A stretch of 64,000 nucleotides of DNA. It comes from Boswellia sacra (taxonomy: Eukaryota > Streptophyta > Magnoliopsida > Sapindales > Burseraceae). Under the pieces are notes generated by a model. It made no database searches. It was given only the letters and a program-made list of their open reading frames with translations, and had not been told where the DNA came from. Each line of letters begins with the position of its first letter. The first letter of the stretch is position 1. This document shows positions 1 through 10,643 of the stretch, piece after piece. The DNA lies in the NCBI GenBank assembly GCA_013180625.2, contig SNVD02015992.1, positions 1 to 64,000 of the forward strand, given 5' to 3'. The translations under genes and the position numbers were made by a program.

Positions 1-134
1 CATAACTGGTAGCCCTCTCTATTTTTGACATTAAATTACTAATAAATTTAAATAATTAAAGCAGCTCAACCATGCTTAAGTTAAAAAATTGACTAATGAT
101 GCTACATATATAAATAACATAACTAAATACAGTT
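1..134 (-). other. Copia-1 sequence downstream of pol (3' UTR)
   Basis: This non-coding stretch follows the stop codon of the Copia-1 RNase H. It aligns by eye with bases 41430-41570 downstream of the Copia-2 RNase H; both share the 'ctggtagccctctct' word and a 'catgcttaa' word in the same order. The polypurine tract and 3' LTR are off the window. Confidence 0.6.
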
Positions 135-745
135 TTATGCAGATAATTGACAAATGTCAATGGCTTTTCTTAGTTTTTCAAATCTTAATGCATAAAATGC
201 TTTAGTAAGCAAGTCAACTAGTTGATTCTCAGTAGAGATATGTTCAATGTGGATTGTATTGGATTCAACAAGCTCTCTAATAAAATGATTCCTTATATCA
301 ATATGCTTAGTTCTAGAGTGTTGGACTGGAGTTTTTGAGATATCAATTACACTAGTGTTATCACAAAACAAAGTTATGGAGTCTTGATTAATATCATAGT
401 CACTCAGTATTTGTTTCATCCAAAGTAACTGAGTATAGTAACTCCCAGCAGCTATGTATTCAACATCTACTGTTGAGAATGAAATGTTATTTTGTTTCTT
501 GCTGTGCCCAGAGACCAAGTTATTGTCTAAGTAAAAGTAACCTCCCAAAGTGCTTTTTCTATCATCAATGCTCCCTGCCCAATCTACTTCGTTATAACCT
601 GTAAGATATGCATTTGTGTCCTTAGTAAACCATATCCTAAATTCAGATGTCCCATAAACGTACTTGATAATTCTCTTTACCGCTAATAAATGTAGTTCTT
701 TTAGACATGACTGAAAAGAGCACGTACCAACACTGAAACTGATGT
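135..745 (-). pseudogene. Copia-1 RNase H domain (C-terminal pol)
   Basis: The minus-strand translation gives the C-terminal RNase H of a copia polyprotein. It has the LGGYFYL start, the STVDVEYIAAGS segment (STAEAEY in intact copies), the SRTKHIDIRNHFIREL block and the terminal FEKLR segment. The open stretch is 135-548; the same domain continues upstream to about 745, where the solo LTR was inserted. RNase H would remove the RNA template strand during reverse transcription. Substitutions in otherwise conserved positions and the interrupted frame show that it is dead. Confidence 0.85.
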
Positions 746-2170
746 CAGGTGATAGGTGTCTATTTATGTATTACTTTTATATCAATTCGTCCATGATTCT
801 TTGCTATAGTCCTTGGTATTTTTATGTTTTTGTGTGGTTTTGATGTTTGTAGGAGTTTTGGAGCAACTTGCACAAAATGGAGTAAAACCCTTCATTTTCA
901 CCTCTGCTAGTCAACCATCTTCTCGGATTTAATTGTATTGATATACAATGAACCCGATGACATCTTATCTACCGTTGGAAAGCTCTCGAAGTCTATTTTC
1001 TGGAGAAATTTACGGTTTATAAATCCATTCAGTGTACCAAAAGTTGTAATCAGAACAGTGTGAGAAGTATAGAAATGTAATTCCACAAATCACTGTAGCA
1101 TGTATAATACGGGACACTGTAGCAGGTTACTGTAGCAGGGTATTTAAACACATTTTAGGGTTTTATTTTGAACTTGAAGAGGGGAGAACGTGGTGGAGGA
1201 TGAAGCTCTGGAATTCTTTCATCTCTTGGAGTTCTTGAAGGAGAAAGGAAGCTTGGAAAGAGGAAGAACTACAAATCCTAAGAGATTTCATCAAATTTGC
1301 TAAGTTTTTTCCTTCCCTTTCATTTTCTGAAATGTCTCCATGTTGTATTGTATTTACCACGTTCTTAAACATGTGTAACTGAATCTGAATTGGTTGAGGG
1401 TGATTTCAAAGCCCTTGATAATGGTTTTTGTTAGTTAATTGTGCAAGAAGTTGTTATCCAATTCTCTAATTGAAGTTGCTTGTATTTTCCCATATCTAAT
1501 GCTTATGATTACTTGCTGATTGTATTGGGAATGGCCAATTGAATATAATCTGGTTGTTGTCTATTGCTAGAATAGAAATCTTGATCCGTAATTGTCTTGA
1601 ATTTCTAATCCTTAGTAGCAAAATAGTGATCAGAGATTGCAATTGGAGAATACAACCTAAGTTAAATAATCCGAGCTTGTGTGTTTATTGCTTAGATCAA
1701 CCTATCTTTCTTCACATAATGCATCCATTGAATTAAACTCAGAGAGCTTGTTCTAGGTTGTTTAATGGATAGAGATTAAATAAAGAGCCTGTTTTATTAA
1801 CAACAAAGTAAGGAAAGATTGGGATAACAGAGCTTCTTGTTATCTACGGTTGATAATTTCAATGGTGTAATTGGATGATAATTATACAATTAATTCGCAA
1901 ATCCATCAATCTTGTGGTAAGAGAAAGGAATCCCTTAACCAGATTTCCCTCATTGATCTTTTATTCAAAATAACTTCTGTTTTGTTATTCTTAATTTGCA
2001 TTCTTATTTCATTTAGTTAATCATTCAACAAAACCCCCCCCCCATTTAGGTAATTGTGGTTGGAAAATAACAAATTCAGTTAGAATCAATCCTCGTGGGA
2101 ACGATATCTTACTTATCACTTTATTACTTGTGCGACTAGTATACTTGCTAGTTTCGAACGCATCATCAGG
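745..2170 (+). mobile_element. Solo LTR (family A, Athila-like) with TCAGG target duplication
   Basis: The LTR itself is 750-2165 (1416 bp). It starts TGATAGGTGTC and ends GAACGCATCA, so it has TG...CA ends, and TCAGG is repeated at 745-749 and 2166-2170. It matches nearly end to end the LTR at 38551-39972, which is followed by a tRNA-Asp primer site, and the inverted copy at 29358-30772. No internal region adjoins it, so it is the product of LTR-LTR recombination. Upstream of a TATTTAAA box near 1140 it carries repeated ACTGTAGCA motifs. Confidence 0.95.
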
Positions 2171-2604
2171 TCTCCTTGCAGTCCGATATAGGAGGCTTCA
2201 AATCATGCTCCTGTAAAAGCTTGAATCAACATCATTACTTGCATTTTCTTTTGTTAGTTTGATGTCAGTACTCATAGGAGTCCTCAAAGTCTTGGCCTTG
2301 TCAAGATCAAATTTCTTTATCAAGTTTTTAGCATACTTTAATTGTAAAAAAAAAAATTCTACTTTCAAATGGCTTCACTTATAAAACTAAAAATAAATTC
2401 AACTCTCATATCATGCTCATCTGGAATTCACTCTGCATTACCTCAACAAAACCAAAGAAAATATCATCAGCATACACTTAAGCAATAATGAAATAAATTG
2501 AAACATGTTTTATGAATAAAGTCTTATCATTGCTTCCTCTAGTGTAGCCTATTTGAATCAAGAAGCTAGTCAATCTCTCACACCAAGCTCTAGGAGTTTG
2601 TTTC
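2171..2604 (-). pseudogene. Copia-1 reverse transcriptase, C-terminal part
   Basis: On the minus strand this piece gives the copia RT segment around the catalytic region and its connection to RNase H. It corresponds to 42240-42650 of Copia-2: the 'caagctctaggag' end and the 'tcaagatcaaatttctttatcaag' area have direct counterparts there. It is bounded left by the solo LTR and right by the Tekay insertion, so the RT coding sequence resumes at 11146. A short A-run near 2346 and several stops break the frame. Confidence 0.75.
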
Positions 2605-3360
2605 TGTAGAGTTTCAAAAGAAAACAAATATGTATGCATTTATATATTACACAATTTAGAAATTATGTTCAAGGATTAAGTGGGTTGGACAATTAGTGGA
2701 TATAGGCCCATGAATTAGGGCCTTATATTTATATAAGAGAGGATTTTTCTAGAATTAGAACGAAAAAACAAAAGGAAAAAAAAAAGAGAGGAGAGTCTCA
2801 CGGTTACAAGGAGAGAAGAAGAGGAGAAGGAGAAGAAGAAAAAGAGAGGGAAGAAAAGAGAGGAAAAGAGGAAAATTTTCAAAGAGGTGTATAAGCTTGG
2901 AAAACAAGTAGGGATTTTCTAACACTATACTTACATCATGTCATGTATTTTGTTGTTTTAAATTGATGTTGGTTTGTTATACATGGGACTTATTGTAACT
3001 TGATTGTTTGTTGCTTGGATGATGAACTATGAGTGAAACTACTTATTGTAAGTTGATTATTTTGTTATTTGAATGAGGAATCATGTGTGAAAACTAAGTG
3101 CTTATGAAGTGAAGTAGAGCTGGTTCTTGAGGGGAGTTGTAGTTCATATGACTGTCCTGTGTTGTTTGAGCTGATGCATTTTTCTGGACTGAGAATTGTA
3201 TGATTTTTCATTTGTTTAGGATAATAGGCATATGAAGCTTTATTTAGCCATTTTTTAAGTTGGAGGTCGAAATCTGGAAATGAGATGAGTTAACCGACTT
3301 AATGAAACAGGTTCACAACTCTGTATGCAGCGCCTGACTTTTCATCCGACACCACTCAAC

Positions 3361-3676
3361 GCTCACTTGTCGAGTGTCGAGTGACATATGTCGAGTGTCG
3401 AGAGGCATATGTCGAGTGTCGGGTGTGAGTAGTGTCGAGTGTCGAGAGGCATATGTCGAGTGTTGGGTATGAACAGTGTCGAGTGAACAGCGTCACGTGC
3501 TGCATGCACGACTCGACGTGCGGGTTCGAGTGTCGAGTGTCTAGTGAGTGCTGTCGAGTGTCGAGTGCCGAGTGTCGAGTGAACAGCGTCGTGTGCTACA
3601 TGCACGACTCGATGTGCGGGTTCGAGTGTCGAGTGTCTAGTGAGTGCTGTCGAGTGTCGAGTGCCGAGTGTCGAGC
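3361..3676 (+). repeat. TGTCGAG heptamer array in the 5' LTR
   Basis: This stretch consists largely of the heptamer TGTCGAG and single-base variants (TGCCGAG, TGTCTAG). It also has a higher-order unit of about 96 bp: the word 'aacagcgtc' recurs at 3486 and 3582. Each unit carries a 'gcatgcacgactcgacgtgcgggttcgag'-type island. The array is CpG-rich against an AT-rich background. A related array is in the 3' LTR (10005-10350), and another is in the Copia-2 LTR (47455-47652). Confidence 0.9.
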
Positions 3677-3802
3677 AGAATTACAGACCCGACCCGAATT
3701 GACTGCACATTTCCTGAAAGTCCAGGATTTTTCATAAAAATTATATTTTCTTGAAATTTATCGTAGAAATTATATTGAAAGGGTGTAAATGTATGCATTG
3801 GA

Positions 3803-3901
3803 CCTTGGATGGGCCGTTTTGTATACGGATCCAAGGAGAATGCCGATGTAAAATTTTTAGTGTTGGACCTTGGATGGGCCGTTTTGTATACGGATCCAAG
3901 G
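3803..3901 (+). repeat. Two hairpin-forming repeats in the 5' LTR
   Basis: Two 34-bp units (3803-3836 and 3868-3901) each begin CCTTGGAT and end ATCCAAGG, with an inner CCG...CGG pair, so each can fold into a stem-loop. They are spaced 65 bp apart. The 3' LTR has three such units (10478-10511, 10543-10576, 10610-10643), so copy number differs between the two LTRs of one element. Confidence 0.85.
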
Positions 3902-4382
3902 GGACCACGATCATAAACTTAATGTGCGAATAAACATAATTGTTTGATTTATTATTATTAGGTGTGTAATTCTGTAATTGAGTAATTGTTGAATGCGTGT
4001 GATTTAATATAATGTTAGATTCTTTCCCACTGGGCTTTATGCTCACCCCCTCCCTCCACAGGTACACAGAAAGATGTTTATACTAGTGGTGTTCCAGAGC
4101 TTTCCTAGGGAGTCTAGAGTCTACATGCATACGATGATTTTTTTTTTAAACTGTCTTGATTCTCCTAGCTTGTGATGGGAGATTTTGTTATGTGACGATC
4201 AACTCATGTATTGATTTTAGTCACCAGTGTATGTAAAGTTTATTTTGAACAACTAGTCATATGTTGTAATGAATTCATGTGATGTATAAAAAAAAATGAG
4301 ATATTAATGATGTACTTTTTATTAATTTCTTATTCAATCACCCCTAAAGTCTCTAAATAAGAGATGTTAAGGCGTGACAGAG

Positions 4383-4395
4383 TGGTATCAGAGCC
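4383..4395 (+). promoter_or_regulatory. Primer binding site, initiator tRNA-Met type
   Basis: TGGTATCAGAGCC starts three bases after the 5' LTR. It is complementary to the 3' end of plant initiator tRNA-Met, the usual primer of chromoviruses and most copia elements. The position next to the LTR end fixes the LTR boundary at 4379. Confidence 0.9.
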
Positions 4396-4557
4396 TAGGC
4401 TTTACTGAGGACTTGTGAAAAGGATGTAGATGGTTTGGGATGGATAGAGTCATGTCTTGTGTGCTTGCATGTGCCTTGAATAATTGTTTGTTGTGTTTCT
4501 ATTCTATATGTTATAGAATTTTGTCACTTATGTTTTTGCCATTGATAAAATTAGATA

Positions 4558-5720
4558 ATGAGTTCTCTTACGCGAAGTGCTTCGAGTTCCAACCCAACTG
4601 AGGGTGATGAGAGGTTGGAGTTTTACAAGGCTATGAGAGATGTGGCCAATACATTGGCAGAAACAGTGGCAGACATAGTTAGGGATACTCTTCGTGCTAA
4701 CCCACCACCACCACCTCAACCAGTATTAGAGACGGGTGTCGACAATAGAATGAAGAATGCACTTAGAGAAGTCCAACGTCATAAACCACCTATTTTTAAT
4801 GGGGAGCCTGATCCGAATGTTGCAGAAGATTGACTTATACGAGTTGAGCGCCTTTTTAATCTTTTGCAAGTCGAAGAAGATTTACGGGTTAGGGTGGCAA
4901 CTCATCTGTTGACAAGAGAGGCATTACAGTAGTGGACATCTGTTGAGCGTATTAGAGAAGGAAACATCCCTACATGGAGAGATTTCTCTACTGTTTTTCT
5001 GGACAAATATTTTTCTACAGTTTTTCGTGATCAGAAGGAAAATGAGTTTATATACTTGACACAGGGGAATATGACAATGCAACAATATGAGACAAGATTT
5101 ATTGCCTTATCCCGTTTTGTACCTAGTTTGGTGGTGAATGAGGCTAACAAGGTTCGGATATTTCAAAAGGGACTGAGAGATGACATCAGACCCTCAGTTG
5201 CAGTATGTAGATTGACGACATATGCTGATGTGGTGGAGACGACCTTAGTTGCAAAACAGGAGATTTCTCAGAGTCACAGAGTGGGGTGTATTGGCATACC
5301 TTCTAGAGGAATGAGATAGCATGATCATTTAGTTAAGAGACAGAGAACTCATTCCAGTAGGCCTTCCTTTAATTCTCAGTCTCAGCAACTGCAATCTCAA
5401 GGCTCCATGTCAAGTGGATCTTCATAAAGTCAGCAAGTTTGTTATAGGTGTGGGAAACCAGGTCATTTGCGACGTCAGTGTCCCAGATGTTATAGATGCG
5501 GATAATATGGTCACATGCAACGGGATTGTCTAGCAGGGATGAGAGGTCCTCAAAGTGATACTAGTCAGACCTAACTGACTCCTTGACAAGGGTCAGAGTC
5601 ACAGTTTAGACCACCGTTTTAGGGACGTCATACTCAGTCACATCAGACTTCTTAGAGGTCTCAAGCAGTTCCTTCTCAACCTCTTAGGCCTCAAAGATCA
5701 TCTCAGAGCACTAGACATTA
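4558..5720 (+). pseudogene. Tekay gag (capsid and nucleocapsid), with five in-frame stops
   Basis: The frame starts with ATG at 4558. It has a Pro-rich N-terminal linker, a retrotransposon gag domain (about 4770-5230, with the FLDKYF and MTMQQYETRF segments) and two CCHC zinc knuckles near 5440-5530 (CYRCGKPGHLRRQC and a second one broken by a stop). Stops lie at 4831, 4930, 5317, 5425 and 5503, all in one frame. At 4831 and 4930 a conserved Trp codon is the expected state; at 5425 and 5503 a Gln codon is. Gag would form the cytoplasmic particle that packages the element RNA. Confidence 0.88.
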
Positions 5721-5727
5721 GAGACAG

Positions 5728-6240
5728 ATGACTCGGGGAGGAGTTTTTGTTCTGACTCAGCCGCTAGAGCTTGCAGACAACGTGGTTGTGGGAGGTACAT
5801 TATTGGTTTTTAACGCATGGGCCCGTGTTTTATATTATTCTGGAGCTACTCATTCTTTTATATCTACCCATTTTGCATCTGCATTAGGATTAAAGTCTGA
5901 TTTGTTGGACTCTGTGTTACACGTGGAGTCACCTATGGATAGTACTCTAGAAGTTGGAAGGATATGTCGTTCTTGTATGCTAGAGATCAATGGGCTCAGG
6001 TTGTCAGTCGATTTGATACTTATGGATTTCATTGAGTATGATGTGATATTAGGAATGGATTGGTTGTCAGCTTATCGAGTTATATTAGATTGTCACAAGA
6101 AGAAAGTAATGATTCACACGCCGAAGGGGATCGATTTTCGGTTTTTATGGGGACAAATATGCATTATCACATTACCCTTTGCTTGGGTCGCAAAACAAGG
6201 TCAGGAACATGATAGCAAGTATACTAGCAGAAGAGACTAA
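5728..6240 (+). pseudogene. Tekay aspartic protease region
   Basis: The reading frame shows the retropepsin flap and active-site neighbourhood. The conserved ATHSFIS block follows YYSGA, where the family has a DSGA motif, so the catalytic Asp codon is replaced by a Tyr codon. LGMDWLSAYRVILDCHKKKV, the usual C-terminal protease segment, follows. A frameshift near 6150-6180 separates the end of this frame from the following frame that leads into RT. The enzyme would have matured the Gag-Pol polyprotein. Confidence 0.85.
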
Positions 6241-7660
6241 TAAAGGGGTTTCTGAACTTTCTCGTGTGGTAAGTGATTTTCCTGATGTTTTTCCTGAAGA
6301 ATTGCCCGGGTTACCTCCAACTAGAGAAGTAGAGTTTGTTATCGAAGTGTATCCAGGTGTGGCACCCATATCAGTTGCTCCTTACTGAATGGCTCCGGCA
6401 GAGTTGAGGGAGCTAAAGCTGCAAATAGAAGAATTGTTAGAGAAAGGATTCATCCGACCCAGTACTTCTCCCTGGGGGGCACTAGCATTGTTTGTGAAGA
6501 AGAAAGATGGTTCGTTACATTTATGTATAGATTACAGGCAGTTAAATCGGGTTACAGTGAAAAACAAATATCCTTTACCTAGGATCGATGATTTGTTCGA
6601 CCAGTTAAGAGGATCTTGTTGTTTTTTCAAGATAGATCTTCGTTCGGGTTATCACCAGTTGAGAATAAAGGAAGGAGACATACCAAAGACCGCTTTTCGT
6701 ACCCGTTATGGGCATTATGAATTTTTGGTCATGCCATTTGGATTAACAAATGCTCCTGCTGCCTTTATGGATTTGATGAACCGGATTTTCAGACCTCATC
6801 TAGACTAATTTGTGATTATGTTTGTGGATGATATCCTTATTTATTCTTCATCTGAAGTTGAACATGAGCAATATCTATGGATAGCACTTCAAACACTAAG
6901 AGAGCATCGTCTTTATGCCAAATTGAGTAAATGTGAATTTTGGCTATTAGAAGTAAAATTTTAAGGCCATGTGGTGTCAAGACAAGAAATCTCAGTGGAT
7001 CCATCAAAAATAGAAGCAGTTATGAAATGGGAACGATCAAGGAATATGTTTGAAGTATGCAGCTTCTTGGGTCTAGCAGGGTACTATCGGCGTTTTGTTG
7101 AGAACTTTTCCCGTTTGGCTGCACCAATGACTAGATTAACAAGGAAGGGAGTCAGATTCGAATGGAATGATGCATGTGAGCAACCATTCCAAGAATTAAA
7201 GAAAAGATTAACTTCAGCACCTATTCTTGTGATACCACAACGTGGAGTTGATTATGTAGTATTCACTAATGTCTCCTTGGATGGGTTAGGGTGTGTGTTA
7301 ATGCAACAGGGTCGGGTTGTAGCCTATGCTTCTCGTCAGTTGAAACCTCACGAGCAGAATTATCCCGCTCATGACCTAGAACTAGATGCAGTAGTATATG
7401 CTTTGAAAATTTGGCGACATTATCTGTATGGCGAAAGGTTTGAAGTCTTTTGTGATCATAAAAGTTTGAAATACATTTTCACCCAAAAAAATTTGAATTT
7501 GAGACAGTGAAGATGGATGGAGTATTGGGAAGACTATGATTTCTCTATCCAGTATCATCCAGGCAAGGCAAATATGGTAGCTGACGCATTAAGTATAAAG
7601 TCAAGGGTTATGGTCAGTGCGATGATAGGAGAGTGGAGTATGTTGTGATCTATTCATGAT
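6179..7660 (+). pseudogene. Tekay reverse transcriptase and RNase H
   Basis: The frame contains the [10 protein letters not shown] linker, then the RT domain from about 6389 to 6990. It keeps DYRQLN, the LRSGYHQL block, [13 protein letters not shown] and the catalytic [10 protein letters not shown] motif (just after the stop at 6806). The RNase H domain follows, with [16 protein letters not shown] and FCDHKSLKY. Stops lie at 6386, 6806, 6962, 7508 and 7646, without frameshift between them. RT synthesises the element cDNA from the genomic RNA and RNase H degrades the RNA strand. Confidence 0.93.
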
Positions 7661-7669
7661 TATGATATC

Positions 7670-9171
7670 TTGGTTGAGGATCGTGGAGATCAAATTCGCC
7701 TTTTTACACTTGTTGCCCAACCGTATCTTGTGCATAGAGTGATTGAATTGCAACATCAAGATTTAGAGACTAGAGCCTTGTATGAGCAAGTGTTACGTGG
7801 TGATGGAAGTGTGGATTGGACAATTGATTCATATAGGAGTTTACGATTCAAGGGTAGGATCTTTGTTCCATCAAGGAAAGAGTGTAAAGATGATATCCTT
7901 AAAGAATTTCATCACTCTAAATTTGTTGTTCATCCTGGTGGTACCAAGATGTATCATGATTTACGTCGACAGTTTTGGTGGAAAGGAATGAGGAGGGATG
8001 TTGCTGAATATGTGTCCCGATGCCTAGCTTGTCAACAAATGAAGGCTGAGCATCAAAGGCCTGCAGGATTACTCCAACCATTGCCGGTAGCAGAGTGGAA
8101 ATGGGATTACATCACCATGGATTTTGTTACTGGATTACCACGTTCTTTAAAAGGGAAGGATGCAATATGGGTGATTGTAGATAGATTAACAAAAGTATCA
8201 CACTTTTTTCCTATACGTACAATCGATTCAGTGGATGTTTTGAGTCGGCTGTATATTATAGAAATTGTGAAATTGCATGGAGTTTCGGTTTTAGTGGTGT
8301 CAGACAGAGATTCCAGGTTTACCGCTCAATTTTGGCAAAGCCTTCAAAGAGTTATGGGTACTCAGTTGTTATTTAGTACAGCCTTCCATCCTCAAACTGA
8401 TGGTCAATCAGAGCGCACTATCCAAATTTTGGAAGATATGTTGAGGGCTTGTGTGATGGATTTTCAAGGTAATTGGGAGGATCATCTACCCCTGTGGAAT
8501 TTGTATACAACAACAACTATCAGTCAAGTATTGGAATGACACCTTTTGAGGCACTCTATGGTAGGCCGTGTAGGTCCCTTTTATGTTGGGTAGAAGTGGG
8601 AGAAGCTACCTTATTAGGACCTGAGCTTGTACAATAGACAACTGAAAAGGTGAAATTGATACGTCAACGTTTACTTACAGCCCAGAGTCGACAGAAAAGC
8701 TATGCAGACAAAAGGAGACGATCGTTAGAATTCAAAGTGGGTGACCATGTGTTTTTAAAGGTGTCTCCATGTAAAGGCTTGATACGTTTTGGATAGAAAG
8801 GTAAACTTGCTCCACGCTACATTGGCCCATTTGAAATTCTAAGGCGGGTTGGCGAAGTGGCTTATGAGCTAGCATTACCGCCACGATTAGCGAGAATTCA
8901 TAACACATTTCATGTATCGATGCTAAGGAAGTATGAGCCTCACCCAACACATGTACTAGATTGGAGTGAGTTGGATATCCAACAAGATGTTTCGTATGAA
9001 GAGGTTCCTATTCAAATCTTGAACACAAGAGTGCAAGTCCTACGTGGCAAGACCATCCCATTACTCAAGATCTTGTGGAAGCATCATGACGTTGAAGAGG
9101 CCACATGGGAGTTAGAGTCAGAGATTCAAAGAAAGTATCCTGAGCTGTTGAATGCAAGAGGTAATTTCTGA
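7670..9171 (+). pseudogene. Tekay integrase with C-terminal chromodomain
   Basis: From about 7895 the HHCC zinc-binding region is seen ([11 protein letters not shown], then CLACQQ). The DDE core follows with the segments [31 protein letters not shown] and [12 protein letters not shown]. One frameshift lies at about 8500, and stops lie at 8635 and 8794 in the new frame. The C-terminal part holds the GPFEIL segment and the [13 protein letters not shown] segment. A chromodomain (about 8985-9155) has the pattern [21 protein letters not shown] and ends the frame at 9171. The chromodomain identifies the element as a chromovirus. Confidence 0.93.
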
Positions 9172-9203
9172 CTCATGTTTTCAAATTTCGGGGACGAAAT
9201 TTT

Positions 9204-9218
9204 TTTAGGAGGGTAGGT
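9204..9218 (+). promoter_or_regulatory. Polypurine tract of the Tekay element
   Basis: The tract AGGAGGGTAGG directly precedes the 3' LTR start at 9219 and follows a T-run and the conserved 'gggacgaaat' word. It would prime plus-strand DNA synthesis. Confidence 0.8.
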
Positions 9219-10004
9219 TGTAGAGTTTCAAAAGAAAACAAATATGTATGCATTTATATATTACACAATTTAGAAATTATGTTTAAGGATTAAGTGGGTT
9301 GGACAATTAGTGGATTTAGGCCTATGAATTAGGGCCTTATATTTATATAAAAGAGGATTTTTCTAGAATTAGGAGGAAAAAACAAAAGGAACAAAAAAAG
9401 AGAGGAGAGTCTCACGGTTACAGGGAGAGAAGAAGAGAAGAAGGAGAAGAAGAAAAAGAGAGGGAAGAAAAGAGGAAAATTTTCAAAGAGGTGTATAAGC
9501 TTGAAAAACAAGTAGGGATTTTCTAACACTATACTTACATCATGTCATGCATTTTATTGTTTTAAATTAATGTTGGTTTGTTATGCATATGACTTATTGT
9601 AACTTGATTGATTGTTGCTTGGATAATGAACTATGAGTGAAACTACTTATTGTAAGTTGATTGTTTTGTTGTTTGAATGAGGAATCATGTGTGAAAACTA
9701 AGTGTTTATGAAGTGAAGTAGAGATGGTTCTTGAGGGGAGTTGTAGTTCATGTGACTGTCCTGTGTTGTTTGAGCTGATGCATTTTTCTGGACTGAGAAT
9801 TGTATGATTTTTTATTTGTTTAGGAAAATAGACATATGAAGCTTTATTTAGCCACTGAGTTCATTGAATTTGGAGTTAAAATAAATTTTTGGTGAATTTT
9901 TGTAGTTGGAGGTCGAAATCTGGAAATGAGATGAGTTAATCGACTTAATGAAACAGGTTCACAACTCTGTATGCAGCGCCTGACTTTTCATCTAACACCA
10001 CTCG

Positions 10005-10350
10005 ACACTCACTTGTCAAGTGTCGAGTGACATATGTTGAGTGTCGAGAGGCATATGTCAAGTGTCGCGTATGAGTAGTGTCGAGTGTCGAGAGGCATAT
10101 GTCGAGTGTCGGGTGTGAACAGTGTTGAGTGAACAGCGTAGTGTGCTGTATGCACGACTCAACGTGCGGGTTCGAGTGTCGAGTGTCTAGTGAGTGCTGT
10201 CGAGTGTCGAGTGTTTTGTGCCGAGTATCGAGTGAACAGCGTCGCGTGCTGCATGCACGACTCGACGTATGGGTTCGAGCATCGAGTGTCTAGTGAGTGC
10301 TGTCGAGTGTCAAGTGCCGAGTGTCGAGCGGCACAGTGTCGAGTGTCAAG
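10005..10350 (+). repeat. TGTCGAG heptamer array in the 3' LTR
   Basis: This array corresponds to the 5' LTR array at 3361-3676 but has diverged in unit number and sequence, with 'gcgta/gcgtcgcgtgctgcatgcacgactcgac' islands near 10135 and 10228. The long minus-strand ORF at 10159-10809 runs across it and is a repeat artefact. Confidence 0.88.
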
Positions 10351-10477
10351 CGAAATTACGGAACCGACCCAAATGGACTGCACACTTCCTAAAAGTCCAG
10401 GATTTTTCATAAAAATTGTATTTTCTTGAAATTTATCGTAGAAATTATATTGAAAGGGTGTAAATGTATGCATTGGA

Positions 10478-10643
10478 CCTTGGATGGGCCATTTTATATA
10501 CGGATCCAAGGAGAATGTGAATGTAAAATTTTTAGTGTTGGACCTTGGATAGGCTATTTTGTATACGGATCCAAGGAAAACAAGAATACTATAAACATGA
10601 TGTGTTGGACCTTGGATTAGCCGTTTTGTATACGGATCCAAGG
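10478..10643 (+). repeat. Three hairpin-forming repeats in the 3' LTR
   Basis: Units lie at 10478-10511, 10543-10576 and 10610-10643, each bounded by CCTTGGAT and ATCCAAGG. The 5' LTR has two. The spacing of 65-67 bp suggests that copies are gained or lost by unequal exchange or slippage during replication. Confidence 0.85.

Larger units (their letters stand above)
2605..4379 (+). repeat. 5' LTR of the Tekay element
   Basis: It begins TGTAGAGTTTC and ends GGCGTGACA, giving TG...CA ends, and is 1775 bp long. A TATATAAG box lies near 2735, only about 130 bp inside the LTR, so U3 is short and most of the LTR is R/U5. It contains a heptamer array (3361-3676) and two copies of a hairpin-forming repeat (3803-3901). 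Long ORFs across the heptamer array on both strands are repeat artefacts. Confidence 0.95.

Noticed and set aside
1163..1736. Short ORFs repeated at 29783-30049 and 39318-39545
   Set aside because: They are the same segment of the family A LTR in three copies; they are non-coding U3/R/U5 sequence with different lengths in each copy.
3363..3834. Several overlapping ORFs of 65-101 codons on both strands with His/Ser/Cys/Arg-rich periodic peptides
   Set aside because: They are translations of the TGTCGAG heptamer array in the Tekay 5' LTR; a unit of 7 bp leaves all frames open.
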